The position numbers were made by a program, and so were the translations under genes. This document shows, one piece after another, positions 1 to 10,519 of a stretch of 42,546 bases of DNA (positions within the stretch are counted from its first letter, which is position 1; every line of letters begins with the position of its first letter). The notes under the pieces were generated by a model. It ran no database searches. It was not told where the DNA came from and saw only the letters and a list, made by a program, of their open reading frames with translations. The DNA is from CAZGTQ01 sp964528575. Its GTDB lineage: Bacteria; Planctomycetota; UBA1135; GCA-002686595. The stretch covers positions 1-42,546 of the forward strand of contig CAZGTQ010000123.1 of assembly GCA_964528575.1 (NCBI GenBank), in the 5' to 3' direction.

Positions 1-1
1 T

Positions 2-1810
2 CTAGAAGCGAGCGGCGGTGGGGCGCAGGTCGTTGGGCTCGAACACCGGCAGCGAGCACCGCTCCTGCGCGCACAAGAACGCCGCCGGGCGCTCGAGCGC
101 GGGGAACTCCACCTTCGTGTTCGGCAGCGGCTCGGCGCCAGGGACTTGCCAGTCGACGCGTTTGTAGCGCGCCGGGATCGCTTGGGCGGCGCGGAAGAGC
201 GCGGCGGCCGAGGCGTCGTCGCGCGGGCCGACGATGGTGACGTGGAGCGGCTCGCGCGCGAGCTCCAGGTCCGCGAGCAGCAGCGCGCCCGTCGCGTAGC
301 TGCGCTCGTCCGCAGCGGACGCCGCGGCCAGGCGCAGGGACGAGCGGGCCAGCTCGGCGTGGCGCTCGTCGCCGGTGTAGCGCGCGAGCAGATTGAGCCA
401 GCGCGCCGCCGCGACGTTCTCGTCGGGCTTCTGCACCGGAGCGAACGGGCCGGCGAGCCCCGGCGCCGCGACGGCCGTCAGGAAGCCGGGCGCGTCGGGG
501 TCCGTCGGGCGCAAGCGCGCGTCGAGGAAGGCCGCGGCGCGCACGGCGTGGTCGAGCCACGCGCGCTCGCCCGTCACCTGGTACAGGCGCGTGAAGGCGC
601 GGCCGAGCGCGAGCGTGTCCGCGAGGAACGGGCCCCCCGCGTCGCGCGGACCGTGCGCGAAGCCGCCGCCTTCGAGGGCGCGCTCCGCGAGCGCCCAGCG
701 CGCCGCGCGCTCGGCCGCTGCGAGCGCCGGCCGCTCGCCCGTCGCCGCGTAGTAGTCGCAGCACGCCTCGGCCGCGAGCCCGTTCTCGCGCGCATAGAGG
801 CTCGTGTCGATGCGCGGCAGACCGCGGGCGCGCCGCTCCGCGTCGGGCAGGTCGAAGTAGTCCTCGGCGTGCTCGCCCTGCACGAGGTCCGCGTCCTGGC
901 TCACGTAGAAGACGCCGTCGGCCGAGCGCAGCATCGTCGTCAGATAGCGGAAGATCGCGGCGGCCGCGTCGCGGTAGCGCTCGTCGCCCCACTGCGCGTA
1001 CGCGAGCGAGTACGCGCGCAGGTTGTCCGCCTGGATCGGCATGATCTTTTCGAAGTGCGGGTTCGACCAGACGCCGCCGTGCGAGTACTGGTAGACGCCG
1101 CCCCACACCGGGTCGAGGAGCGCGAGCTGCCCGTCGAGCGTGCCGCGCGCCAGCGCCTCCTCCCGCTCGTCCCCCTCGGCCGCGCGCACGAGCGCGAGCT
1201 CGACGTTGCCCGGCTCGAGGAACTTGTGCACGAAACCCCAGCCGCCGTTGTCGTCGTCGTACGCCGAGAGACGGCGCTGCTCGAGCTCGTCGCGCAGCGC
1301 GGGGTCCAGCGCGCGCGCTCGATCGAGCCGCGGCGGCGCGGGCGCGATCGCCGACGGTCCCGGCGTAGGGTCGTCGCGGAACGCCGCGAGCAGCGCCGCG
1401 AAACGCTCGGGCTCGACGTAGCCGCGCAGCTTCGCGAGCTCGGTGCCGTCCGCGTCGAACAGCACCGTCGCGGGCCAGCCCCAGTCCTCGTACCGCGCCG
1501 ACACGTCCGGCCGCGCGTCCTGGTCGACGTAGATCGGCACGTACGCCTCGTCGATCAGCGCGAGCACGTCCTCGTCCGCGTACGTCGTGCGCTCCATCAC
1601 GTGGCACCAGTGGCACCACACCGCGCCCAGGTGCAGGAGCACGAGCTTGTTCTCGCGCCGGGCGCGCTCGAACGTGGCGGGCGACCACTCGTTCCAGCGG
1701 ACGAGGCCGTGCTCGCCGGTCCCGCGCTCCGGCGGGGACGTCGAGCGGCAGCCCGCGAGGAACGCGACGACGAGCGCGAGGACGGCGGCGAGCGTGACGG
1801 CGCGGCGCAT
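2..1810 (-). CDS. Thioredoxin-domain (DUF255/YyaL-type) lipoprotein
   Basis: The 602-residue product starts with a lipoprotein signal ending FLAGC (lipidated Cys near residue 21), so it should be membrane-anchored outside the cytoplasm. Residues about 45-140 form a thioredoxin-like domain with the motif WCHWCH (Cys66 and Cys69), which is characteristic of the DUF255/YyaL (spermatogenesis-associated protein 20) family. The rest resembles the alpha-helical toroid (six-hairpin glycosidase-like) part of that family. The ATG at 1810 was chosen because it gives the signal peptide; the frame stays open further upstream only as a shadow of the neighbour. It lies 20 nt after the peptidase-like lipoprotein gene, so the two are probably co-transcribed. 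The family's biochemical role is unsettled. The stop lies at the very left edge (2-4), so the gene is complete. Confidence 0.9.
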   Translation of the reverse strand: MRRAVTLAAVLALVVAFLAGCRSTSPPERGTGEHGLVRWNEWSPATFERARRENKLVLLHLGAVWCHWCHVMERTTYADEDVLALIDEAYVPIYVDQDARPDVSARYEDWGWPATVLFDADGTELAKLRGYVEPERFAALLAAFRDDPTPGPSAIAPAPPRLDRARALDPALRDELEQRRLSAYDDDNGGWGFVHKFLEPGNVELALVRAAEGDEREEALARGTLDGQLALLDPVWGGVYQYSHGGVWSNPHFEKIMPIQADNLRAYSLAYAQWGDERYRDAAAAIFRYLTTMLRSADGVFYVSQDADLVQGEHAEDYFDLPDAERRARGLPRIDTSLYARENGLAAEACCDYYAATGERPALAAAERAARWALAERALEGGGFAHGPRDAGGPFLADTLALGRAFTRLYQVTGERAWLDHAVRAAAFLDARLRPTDPDAPGFLTAVAAPGLAGPFAPVQKPDENVAAARWLNLLARYTGDERHAELARSSLRLAAASAADERSYATGALLLADLELAREPLHVTIVGPRDDASAAALFRAAQAIPARYKRVDWQVPGAEPLPNTKVEFPALERPAAFLCAQERCSLPVFEPNDLRPTAARF

Positions 1811-1830
1811 GGCGCCCGCCAGCTTAGCCG

Positions 1831-3012
1831 CTACTCCTCCCAGTAACGCGAGAGCGCCTCGAACGCGGAGTGCGAGCGCTTCGGCGCGAGTTGATAGCGA
1901 TACACCTCGTGCAGCACGCGCGCCGCCTCGGTCTCGTCCGCGTCGGGCACGTCGACGTCGCGAAGGACGGGCAGGAGCGCGCGGCGCAGGCGCGACCAGC
2001 CGTAGCCCGACAGGCGCGCGCTGCTGGCGCCGGCGAGCGCGTTGATCGCGAGCGCGAGCTGCACCTCGGGATCCTCCTCGGCATGGAGCGCGAGCACGAG
2101 ATGGTCGAACAGCTCGGGGCTGGCGAGCTTCCAGATGCCGCGCACCGTGGCCAGCCGCACGCCCGGGTGCGGATCGCCCAGCCGCTGGACCCACTCGATC
2201 GGCGTGTCCTCGTCGAGCGTGCGCTCCATCCGCGCGCGCAACTGCGCCGGCGACGCGCCGTCGACGGCCGCGAGCCAGTCGCTCCAGTCGGCGCCCGGGT
2301 CCTCGCGGTACAGGTCGAACACGATCGCCCAGCCGACGAAGTGCACGAGCAGGTTGTCGCGCACCGAGTGGTCCTCGCTCGCCGTCAGCCGCAGCAGGTG
2401 CTGGAGCTCGTCGTCGGACAGCTCTTCCTCCGACAGCTCGCGCAGCGGCCAGCACGCGAGCCCGTCGACGACCCAGCGACCGCGGTAGATCGCGCCGTCG
2501 GCGAGCAGGCTCGCGAGCCCTTCCTCGAACCACAGCGGCAGCGTCGTGTCGAGCTCCGCGAGGCGCGCGTGGACGAGCTCGTGGACCGCCGTCCCGACGT
2601 CCGCCTCGCCGATGAAGACACCCGAGAGCGCGAACGGGCCGCCGCCGCCGCGGGCGTGGAACGCGCGCACGCGGGCCGGGCCGATGCCGGGGACGTCCTG
2701 CACGAGCCCCGGGTCGCCCGCCGTGCGGATCTCGCCGCGGTTGCCGCTCGTCAGCTCGACGCCGCCGTTCCAGGCGTGCACCCGCACGGCCTTCTCGAAC
2801 GGGCCCAGGCGCTCCTCGACGCCGACGATCGCGGGCGCGAACGCGCGCTCGAACCGGCCCTCGTCGACCAGCTCGCCGTCGCGCACGTACAGGGTCCAGC
2901 CCGCGTAGCGGCCCGCCGGACGCCAACTGCTGCAGCCCGCCGTCAGGACCACCAGGAGCGCGCCCAGGAGGCACGTCGCGAGACCGGGGGTACGACGGGG
3001 GAGCGCGCACAT
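1831..3012 (-). CDS. Lipoprotein with peptidase-MA-like HExxH domain
   Basis: The 393-residue protein has a lipoprotein signal ending LTAGC (Cys27). A zinc-peptidase motif HELVH at residues 144-148 is followed by WFEEGLAS at about 161-168, whose glutamate would be the third metal ligand. This arrangement fits gluzincins of the peptidase-MA-like type and the DUF1570-like lipoproteins. The C-terminal third contains phrases such as DPHPGVRLATVRGIWKL and DPEVQLALAINAL that look like HEAT/armadillo-type repeats. It is the first gene of a two-gene minus-strand unit with the thioredoxin lipoprotein. The substrate is unknown. Metallopeptidase activity is inferred from the motif. Confidence 0.85.
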   Translation of the reverse strand: MCALPRRTPGLATCLLGALLVVLTAGCSSWRPAGRYAGWTLYVRDGELVDEGRFERAFAPAIVGVEERLGPFEKAVRVHAWNGGVELTSGNRGEIRTAGDPGLVQDVPGIGPARVRAFHARGGGGPFALSGVFIGEADVGTAVHELVHARLAELDTTLPLWFEEGLASLLADGAIYRGRWVVDGLACWPLRELSEEELSDDELQHLLRLTASEDHSVRDNLLVHFVGWAIVFDLYREDPGADWSDWLAAVDGASPAQLRARMERTLDEDTPIEWVQRLGDPHPGVRLATVRGIWKLASPELFDHLVLALHAEEDPEVQLALAINALAGASSARLSGYGWSRLRRALLPVLRDVDVPDADETEAARVLHEVYRYQLAPKRSHSAFEALSRYWEE

Positions 3013-3180
3013 GGGGCTGTATTCAGTCTATCCCGCTCAGCGCCCGAGGCTTCGCGGCGCGGGCGCGGCGCCGGCGCGGATCGGGCGCGGCACGGGCGTG
3101 GCTCTGGCGTGAGAGGCTCGACGGGCGCGCCCGCGAGAGCCGTGCCAGCCCTGCCGGGCCCCCGGGCCTGACCGAGCGCG

Positions 3181-4110
3181 TCAGGACCGCTCCGGCGGCC
3201 GCACCAGGTCGCGCGGCGGGGCGCGGCGGACGAGGCCGGCGACGAGCGCGAGGGCGCTGCGCCAGCGGCGCGGCCGGCGCGCGGCCGTGACGACGTCGAA
3301 ACCGGCGCGCTCGATCGCGCGCAGGCGCGCGTGGGCGAGCCGCAGAGCTGCCGCCGCCGCGCGGCCGCGCAGCGGGCCGAGGTCCGTCGCCAGGTCCCAA
3401 CCGCGCACGAGCAGCTCGCGCGCCCACAGGCACAGTTGCGCGACGAGCCGCGCGTCGCGCTCGCCGAAGCGCCGCGCGCGCAAGTCCGCGGGCGACACGC
3501 CGCGCGCGGCGAGATCCTCGACCGGGATCCACAGGCGGCCTCGCTCGAGCTCGCCCGCCACGTCGCTCCACCAGACGAGCATCTGCGCGGCCGTCGCGGC
3601 GTTCTCCGCGAGCAGCGCGCGCCGCTCGCTCGACCACCCGACGCACGCGAGGGCGACGCGCGCCGCCGCGCCGGCCGTCGCGCGCGCGTGCTCGCGCAGG
3701 ACCGAACGCGTTTCGAACGTGCACACGTGCTGCTCGCGGTCGAGCGCGTCGAGCGCGCCCAGGAACGCGCCCTGCTCGAGCCCGCGGCGCGCGGCGACGT
3801 ACGCGAGCGCGCGGCCGATCGTGGTCGTCGCGCCGCCGTCGAACGCGGCATTCGTCTCGTTCCGCAGGAGCGCGAGCCGGTGCAGCCGCTCGAGCCGTGG
3901 TCCGCTCGCGCGGCCGACAGCGTCGGCGAGCGCGAACCACGCCACGCCGGTCGCGAGCTCGAGCCGCGTCTCGCGCGGCACGCAGCGTGCGAGGCGGCCG
4001 GCGCGGCTCCCGGCGGCGAGCGCATCGGCGCAGCGCTCGGCGGCCCCACGCGACGCCTCGGCGCGGACGTCGAGCAGCGCGACGAGCGCGCTCTGGCGCG
4101 CCGGATGCAC
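3181..4110 (-). CDS. Squalene/phytoene synthase-like protein, degenerate
   Basis: The protein follows the trans-isoprenyl head-to-head synthase pattern (squalene/phytoene synthase, HpnC/HpnD-like): the helix CTFETRSVLREHARATAG matches the family's Y-x-A-G-x-V-G region, and SDVAGELERGRLWIPVEDL matches the second aspartate-rich segment (family RDvgEDxxRGRiYlP). The first DxxxD motif is reduced to ALADAVG and the second keeps only one Asp and one Glu, so activity on farnesyl or geranylgeranyl diphosphate is doubtful. The start is uncertain. An ATG at 4308 would overlap the divergent gene and add a low-complexity N-terminus, so I prefer the GTG at 4110 (TTGs at 4116 and 4146 are alternatives; none has a clear Shine-Dalgarno). 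No other isoprenoid gene is nearby. Confidence 0.7.
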   Translation of the reverse strand: MHPARQSALVALLDVRAEASRGAAERCADALAAGSRAGRLARCVPRETRLELATGVAWFALADAVGRASGPRLERLHRLALLRNETNAAFDGGATTTIGRALAYVAARRGLEQGAFLGALDALDREQHVCTFETRSVLREHARATAGAAARVALACVGWSSERRALLAENAATAAQMLVWWSDVAGELERGRLWIPVEDLAARGVSPADLRARRFGERDARLVAQLCLWARELLVRGWDLATDLGPLRGRAAAAALRLAHARLRAIERAGFDVVTAARRPRRWRSALALVAGLVRRAPPRDLVRPPERS

Positions 4111-4301
4111 GCTCAATGCCGATTCGTGCGGGTCGTGCTCGTTCAAGGCGGCTCGCGGCGGTCGCGCATCCTCGCGTCGCGGCCGCGCCCGCGCCAGCCG
4201 CAGGGCTGGCCCCGGCACCCGGGCTCCGGGTACCTTTTGCGCCGGCCCCGGATGCGGGCGCCCTGCGCCCGCCCACGCCCAACCACCGACGCGCGTCCCC
4301 G

Positions 4302-4538
4302 ATGGCATCCTTCCGCGCGGAGCTCGACGCTCCCAACAACATCGTCCTCGTCATGGTCACGGAGGACGACGGCAGCGAGCACGACTTCCAGTTCGACTTC
4401 GACCGCCGCTCCGGGCGCTGGGAGTTCGCCGAGCGTTTCTTGCTCGAGCGCGACTACGGCGACGAGATGGTCGACGAGATGGAAGCGACGGTGGAGCGCC
4501 TCATCAAGGAGGCGATCGCGAGCAAGGGGGCTTCGTGA
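4302..4538 (+). CDS. Small acidic protein of unknown function
   Basis: This 78-residue protein is not recognised. It is rich in Asp and Glu, begins MASFRAELDAP, has a central block DFQFDFDRRSGRWEF and a predicted C-terminal helix with repeated DEM motifs. There is no signal peptide or membrane segment, so it should be cytoplasmic. Its stop codon overlaps the GTG start of the cytochrome gene, so the two are very likely translated together. The upstream intergenic stretch of about 190 bp is shared with the divergent squalene-synthase-like gene. Confidence 0.65.
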   Translation: MASFRAELDAPNNIVLVMVTEDDGSEHDFQFDFDRRSGRWEFAERFLLERDYGDEMVDEMEATVERLIKEAIASKGAS

Positions 4539-4981
4539 GGCGCAGGCACGCGCTCCGGGGCGCGCCCGCGCTGCTCGGCGCGGGCGCGCTGGCAGCCGCG
4601 TTGTCCGCCGCGCTGGCCGGCTCGTGCGCAGACGCCCGTCCGCCGTCGCGCACGATCCGCTCCGTCATGTACGAGATCGACGCGCTCAAGCGGAACATCG
4701 AGCCGAACTACCGCAATCCCGAGCGCATGCAGGAGCTCACCGAGTGGGGCCGCGGCATCCTCGCGGCGACCGACGAGAACGCGTTCACGAACCATCCGGC
4801 GAGCGCGTTCTTCCAGGGCGACGCGGAGCTGTTCCGCCGCTACCACTCCGAGCTGCGCACCGCGACCGAAGCGTTCGTCACGGCGGCCGAGGCGGGCGAG
4901 CTCGATCCGCTGCGCAACGCGTGGGTCGACATGAACATCACGTGCACGCGCTGTCACAAGCGCTTCGATCCGACGTTCTGA
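4535..4981 (+). CDS. Exported class-II-type cytochrome c
   Basis: The product (148 residues from the GTG at 4535) has a hydrophobic signal sequence at residues about 10-30 ending near AGSC, which may be a weak lipobox. A single haem-attachment motif CTRCH lies at residues 137-141, only eight residues from the C-terminus. A C-terminal CxxCH after a helical body is the hallmark of class II cytochromes c (cytochrome c' and c-556 types), where a four-helix bundle holds the haem. The role would be periplasmic electron transfer or gas/ligand binding; the partner is unknown. The GTG overlaps the TGA of the preceding small gene (GTGA), which supports both the start and translational coupling. Confidence 0.82.
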   Translation: MRRRHALRGAPALLGAGALAAALSAALAGSCADARPPSRTIRSVMYEIDALKRNIEPNYRNPERMQELTEWGRGILAATDENAFTNHPASAFFQGDAELFRRYHSELRTATEAFVTAAEAGELDPLRNAWVDMNITCTRCHKRFDPTF

Positions 4982-5019
4982 TCCCGACCGCCTGACCCAC
5001 GAAGCGTTCCCCCCGGCCG

Positions 5020-6191
5020 ATGCGACGCGTCTTCCTGATCGTTTGCGACTCGCTCGGCGTCGGCGAGCTGCCCGACGCCGCGCGCTTCGGCGACGAGGGC
5101 ACGCACACGCTCGATCACCTCGTCGCGGCCGCCGGCGGGCTCGACGCGCCGCGGCTCGCCGCGCTGGGCCTCGGCTGCGTGCCCGGCGTCGCGAGCGTCG
5201 CGTGCCCGAGCGAGCCGCGCGGCGCGTACGGCCGCTGCGCCGAGCGCTCGCCCGGCAAGGACACGTCGACCGGGCACTGGGAGATGATGGGCTGCGTGCT
5301 CGAGCACGAGTTCCCGACGTTCCCGGACGGCTTTCCCGACGAGATCATCGCGCCGTTCCTGGAGCGCACGGGGCTCGAGGGCGTGCTCTGCAACGCGACG
5401 GCGTCGGGCACCGAGATCGTCGCGCGGCTCGGCGAGCAGAGCGTCGCGACCGGCCAGCCGATCGTCTACACGAGCGCCGACAGCGTGTTCCAGGTCGCGG
5501 CGCACCAGGAGCACTTCGGGCTCGAGCGGCTGTACGAGATCTGCCGGATCGCGCGCGAGATCCTCGACCCCTACGGCGTCGGCCGCGTGATCGCGCGGCC
5601 GTTCGTCGGCGAGCCGGGCGCGTACCGGCGCACGTACGACCGGCGCGACTTCTCGATGCCGCCGCCGTGCGAGACCGTGCTCGACCGGCTCGTGGGCCGC
5701 GGCGTCGACGTGGTCGGCGTCGGCAAGATCGAGGACATCTTCGCGGGCCGCGGCGTCACGCGCTCGATCCACACCGAAGGCAACCGCGACGGGATGCGCG
5801 CGGTGATCGACGAGGCGCGCTCGCTCGACTCCGGGCTCGTCTTCGTCAACCTCGTCGACTTCGACATGCTCTACGGCCACCGCCGCGACGCGCTGGGCTA
5901 CCGCCGCGCGCTCGAGGAGTTCGACGTCGACCTCGTGGCGCTCGAGCGCGAGCTGCGCGCGGACGACGTCGTGCTCCTCACCGCCGACCACGGCAACGAT
6001 CCGACGCACACGGAGACGACCGACCACACGCGCGAGTACGTGCCGGTGCTCGCGTGCGGCCCGCGCGTGCGCGCGAACGTCGCGCTCGGCACGCGTGCGA
6101 GCATCGCGGACGTCGGAGCGACGGTGGAGGAACTGCTCGGCGGCGCGCCGGTCGGCCCGGGACGCTCGTTCGCGGCGGAGCTCGGGGCGCG

Positions 6192-6195
<4 letters not shown>
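5020..6195 (+). CDS. deoB: Phosphopentomutase
   Basis: The enzyme interconverts (deoxy)ribose-1-phosphate and (deoxy)ribose-5-phosphate, linking nucleoside phosphorolysis to central metabolism. It belongs to the alkaline-phosphatase superfamily of metal-dependent phosphotransferases. The N-terminus VFLIVCDSLGVGELPDA gives the first metal ligand (Asp10), GKDTSTGHWEMMG (about residues 79-91) holds the active-site threonine region, and LTADHGNDPT near the C-terminus carries further ligands. Its 391 residues match the family's usual length. It is the first gene of a four-gene nucleoside operon and overlaps the next gene by 4 nt (ATGA). Confidence 0.96.
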
Positions 6196-7510
<1,315 letters not shown>

Positions 7511-7511
<1 letters not shown>

Positions 7512-8803
7512 TGGAGCACGCGCTGCTGCGCGGGCTGCTCGGGCTCGCGTTCTTCTGCGTGATCTCGTGGCTCCTGTCGTCGCACAAGCGGCGGTTCCCG
7601 TGGCGCGTCGTCGTGTTCGGCCTCGTGATGCAGTTCGTGCTCGCGTGGTTGATCCTGCGCACGACGGCCGGAGAGAACGCGTTCCAGGCGGCGGCCGACG
7701 TCGTCGTGCACCTCGTCGGACTCAACGTCGAGGGAACGCAGCTCGTGTTCGGCAAGCTCGCGGATCCGGGCAGCGAGCTCGGCTTCATCTTCGCGTTCGC
7801 CGGCACCGGGCTCGTCGTGATCATCATGTTCTCGGCGCTGATGGCGATCCTCTATCACCTCGGCCTGATGCAGTTGCTCGTGTGGGCGCTGGCCAAGGTG
7901 ATGTCGACCGTCCTGCGCGTCTCGGGCGCCGAGTCGATGGCGATGGCGGCGAACGTCTTCGTCGGCCAGACCGAGGCGCCGCTCGTCGTCAAGCCGTACA
8001 TCCCCGGCATGACGCGCTCGGAGCTCAACGCGCTCATGACGGGCGGCTTCGCGACGATCGCGGGCTCGGTGCTCGCGGTCTACATCGGCGTCATCGGGCC
8101 GGAGTACGGGCCGCACCTCTTGACGGCGTCGGTGCTGTCCGCGCCGGCCGCGTTCCTGATCGCGAAGATCATGCTGCCGGAGACCGAGGTGTCGGCGACC
8201 GGCGCGAACGTGCGGCTGCGCGTGGACCGCGAGGCGCACAACGTGATCGAGGCCGCGGCGAACGGGACGGCCGACGGGCTCAAGCTCTGGCTCAACGTGA
8301 TCGCGATGCTCATCGCGTTCAAGGCGCTCGTGAACGTCATCGACTGGCCGCTCGGCGCGCTCGGCGAGTGGATGGGCAGGTGGCTCGAGGGCTTCGATGG
8401 CGAGCTCTCGCTCGCGCGCCTGTTCGGCTGGGTCTTCGCGCCGGTCGCCTGGCTGATGGGCGTCGAGGGCTGGCACGACAGCCAGACCTTCGGGTCGTTG
8501 CTCGGGACGAAGATCGCGGTGAACGAGTTCATCGCGTTCGACAACTTGCGTGCGCTGCTCCTCGCCGATCCGATCGGGGAGGTGGGCGCGGGCGCGTTCG
8601 AGCACAAGCGCTCGGCGCAGATGGCGGCGTACGCGCTGTGCGGCTTCGCGAATTTCGCGTCGGTCGGGATCCAGATCGGCGGGATCGCGCCGCTCGCGCC
8701 CGACCGCAAGCGCGACCTGTCCGAGCTCGCCCTGCGCGCGATGCTCGGCGGCGCGTTCGCGAGCTGGATGACCGCGACCGTCGCGGGGATGTTCCTCGCA
8801 TGA
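7511..8803 (+). CDS. nupC: Concentrative nucleoside transporter (CNT/NupC family)
   Basis: The 430-residue polytopic inner-membrane protein imports nucleosides by cation symport. Family motifs are visible: GQTEAPLVVKPYI (re-entrant loop substrate site), TGGFATIAGSVLA and NEFIAF. The N-terminal helices are hydrophobic (LLGLAFFCVISWLL, VFGLVMQFVLAWLI). The coupling ion cannot be told from the sequence by eye. It sits between the two nucleoside phosphorylase genes, which makes the pathway coherent. The start overlaps the deoA stop by one base and the end overlaps the purine phosphorylase start (ATGA). Confidence 0.94.
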
Positions 8804-9594
8804 GCGCGCTCGAGCGGCTCGTTCGTTCGTTGCGCGACCACGGCGCCGAGGGAGCGGACGTCGCGCTCGTGCTCGGCTCGGGCCTCGGCGTCTTCGCGGA
8901 GGGGCTCGCAGGCGCGCGCGCGATCCCGTACGAGCACCTGGACGGCATGCCCGCGAGCGGCGTCCCCGGGCACGCGGGCCGGCTCGTGCTCGGCGAGGTC
9001 GAGGGCGTGCGCGTGCTCGTGCAGCAGGGCCGCGTGCACCTCTACGAGGGCTGGAGCGCGGCGGACGTGACGCGGGCGGTGCGTGCGTTCGCGGCGCTCG
9101 GCTGCGGGCGCGTCGTGCTGACGAACGCGGCGGGCGGGCTGCGGCCCCAGTGGGAGCCGGGGACGCTGATGCGCATCACCGACCACTGGAACCGCCAGGG
9201 AACGACGCCGCTCGCGGCGAGCGAGCGCGGCTCGGGCTCGCCGTACGACGCGGCGCTCGGGGACGCGCTCGAGGCGGCGGCGCGGGCGGCGGGCGTGCCG
9301 CTCGAGCACGGCGTCTACGCGGCGAACCTCGGCCCCGCGTACGAGACGCCGGCCGAGGTGCGCATGCTGCGCGCGTTCGGCGCGGACGCCGTCGGGATGA
9401 GCACGGCGCTCGAGGCGCTCGCGGCGCGCGCGGCCGGCGCACGCGTCGCGGCGATCTCGTGCATCACGAACCACGCGGCGGGCATCACGGGCGAGCCGCT
9501 CTCGCACGACGAGGTCGTCGAGGTCGGCCGCCGCTCGGCCGCGCGCTTCTGCGCCCTGCTCGCGGCGGCGGTCCCGCGGATCGCAGCGGCGTAG
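8800..9594 (+). CDS. Purine-nucleoside phosphorylase (trimeric class)
   Basis: The 264-residue enzyme cleaves purine (deoxy)nucleosides with phosphate. It carries the trimeric PNP features: LVLGSGLG (phosphate site), GHAGRLVLG, RVHLYEGW, TNAAGGLRP, NLGPAYETPAE and ISCITNHAAG (base recognition). The loop GMSTALEALAAR deviates from the common MSTVPE form, which may affect the base or ribose pocket. It is the last gene of the nucleoside operon; its stop is only 9 nt from the end of a convergent gene, with no obvious terminator hairpin between. Confidence 0.93.
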   Translation: MSALERLVRSLRDHGAEGADVALVLGSGLGVFAEGLAGARAIPYEHLDGMPASGVPGHAGRLVLGEVEGVRVLVQQGRVHLYEGWSAADVTRAVRAFAALGCGRVVLTNAAGGLRPQWEPGTLMRITDHWNRQGTTPLAASERGSGSPYDAALGDALEAAARAAGVPLEHGVYAANLGPAYETPAEVRMLRAFGADAVGMSTALEALAARAAGARVAAISCITNHAAGITGEPLSHDEVVEVGRRSAARFCALLAAAVPRIAAA

Positions 9595-9603
9595 CGCTCT
9601 CGC

Positions 9604-10053
9604 TCACGTCGGCTCGAACGAGGCGCGCACGTCCTGGTCGAAGAGCACGACGAGCGCCCAGATGCCGAACGGGATGCCGATCGCGCAGCACGGGCCCAGG
9701 CACGGGATCATCGCGACGATCGCGGCGATCACGGAGAACGTCCAGGAGCGGCCGCGCATCATCTGGATCGAGCCGATCAGCACGGCGGCGGAGAGCGCGA
9801 GGCTGATCGCGGTCCACACGGTGTAGCGCACGGCGTCCTCGCGCTGGGCTGCGAACGTGCGCTCGAACTCCTCCGCGTCGAAGTCGGGGCTCTGTTCGGC
9901 GAGGCTGCGAAACAGGTCGGTGATCCAGTCGTAGAACGCCGCGCCGATCACCGGCGTCGCGAGGTTGAGCAAGAGCCCCACGACGCCGGTGATCAGCAGG
10001 CAGGCGGCGGGCGCCATCAGGCGCTTCGCCGCCCGCGGAGCGGGCTCCTCCAT
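9604..10053 (-). CDS. Small membrane protein, paralogue of the upstream gene
   Basis: The 149-residue protein has about four hydrophobic segments: near residues 12-35, 80-97, 105-120 and 122-138. The signature MIPCLGPCCAIGIPFGIWALVVLF in the last two helices is shared almost exactly with the neighbouring gene, so the two are tandem duplicates. Function is not recognised; it resembles generic small membrane proteins described as uncharacterised (DUF4064-like in layout only). It starts 1 nt after the stop of its paralogue, so they are co-translated. It is probably the last gene of the rpiB-deoC unit. Confidence 0.8.
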   Translation of the reverse strand: MEEPAPRAAKRLMAPAACLLITGVVGLLLNLATPVIGAAFYDWITDLFRSLAEQSPDFDAEEFERTFAAQREDAVRYTVWTAISLALSAAVLIGSIQMMRGRSWTFSVIAAIVAMIPCLGPCCAIGIPFGIWALVVLFDQDVRASFEPT

Positions 10054-10054
10054 C

Positions 10055-10462
10055 TCAGGCCTGGAACGTGCGCTTGACTTCGTCGTTCATGAGCACGACG
10101 AGCGCCCAGATCCCGAACGGGAGCGTCAGCCCGCAGCAGGGCCCGAAGCACGGGATCATCGCGAGGATCGACGCCGTCACCGCCAGTCCCCAGGACTCGG
10201 CCTTCATCATCTTCAGCGAGCCGACGAGCACGACCACGGTGATCGCGATGGTGAGGAGGGACATGACGAGGCTGCCCGACGCGGCCCCCGAAACGAACCA
10301 CTCCGGCATGTTGCTGTCGCGCAGTTGCTGCAACTGCTCTTCGGAGGCACCGCCCGTGAAGAGGCTGATCACCCAAAACACGAGGCCGATCCCGGACATG
10401 ACGATCAGGCAGATGGCGGGCGCCTTCAGACGAGCCAGGACGGCGGGATTCTTTTCGACCAA
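10055..10462 (-). CDS. Small membrane protein with IPCFGPCC motif
   Basis: This protein of about 135 residues has hydrophobic stretches ICLIVMSGIGLVFWVISLF, LVMSLLTIAITVVVLVGSL and a C-terminal pair around MIPCFGPCCGLTLPFGIWALV. It is paralogous to the following gene. I chose the TTG at 10462 because a Shine-Dalgarno-like AGAGGAG lies 6 nt upstream; a GTG at 10501 in the same frame has no such signal. The function is unknown. The location, 57 nt after deoC in the same direction, suggests a link with sugar-phosphate metabolism, but that is context only. The paired cysteines of the GPCC motif could bind metal or form a disulfide; this is inference. Confidence 0.78.
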   Translation of the reverse strand: MVEKNPAVLARLKAPAICLIVMSGIGLVFWVISLFTGGASEEQLQQLRDSNMPEWFVSGAASGSLVMSLLTIAITVVVLVGSLKMMKAESWGLAVTASILAMIPCFGPCCGLTLPFGIWALVVLMNDEVKRTFQA

Positions 10463-10519
10463 GTCAGTCTCCTCTTTCCGGTGTCGTGGGTTCTGAGTCA
10501 CAGTCTCGACGAGCCGCTC

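Noticed and set aside
2..3010. A 1002-codon minus-strand frame covering two lipoprotein genes
   Set aside because: Everything upstream of the ATG at 1810 is a shadow of the peptidase-like gene in another frame; the signal peptide at 1810 marks the real start.
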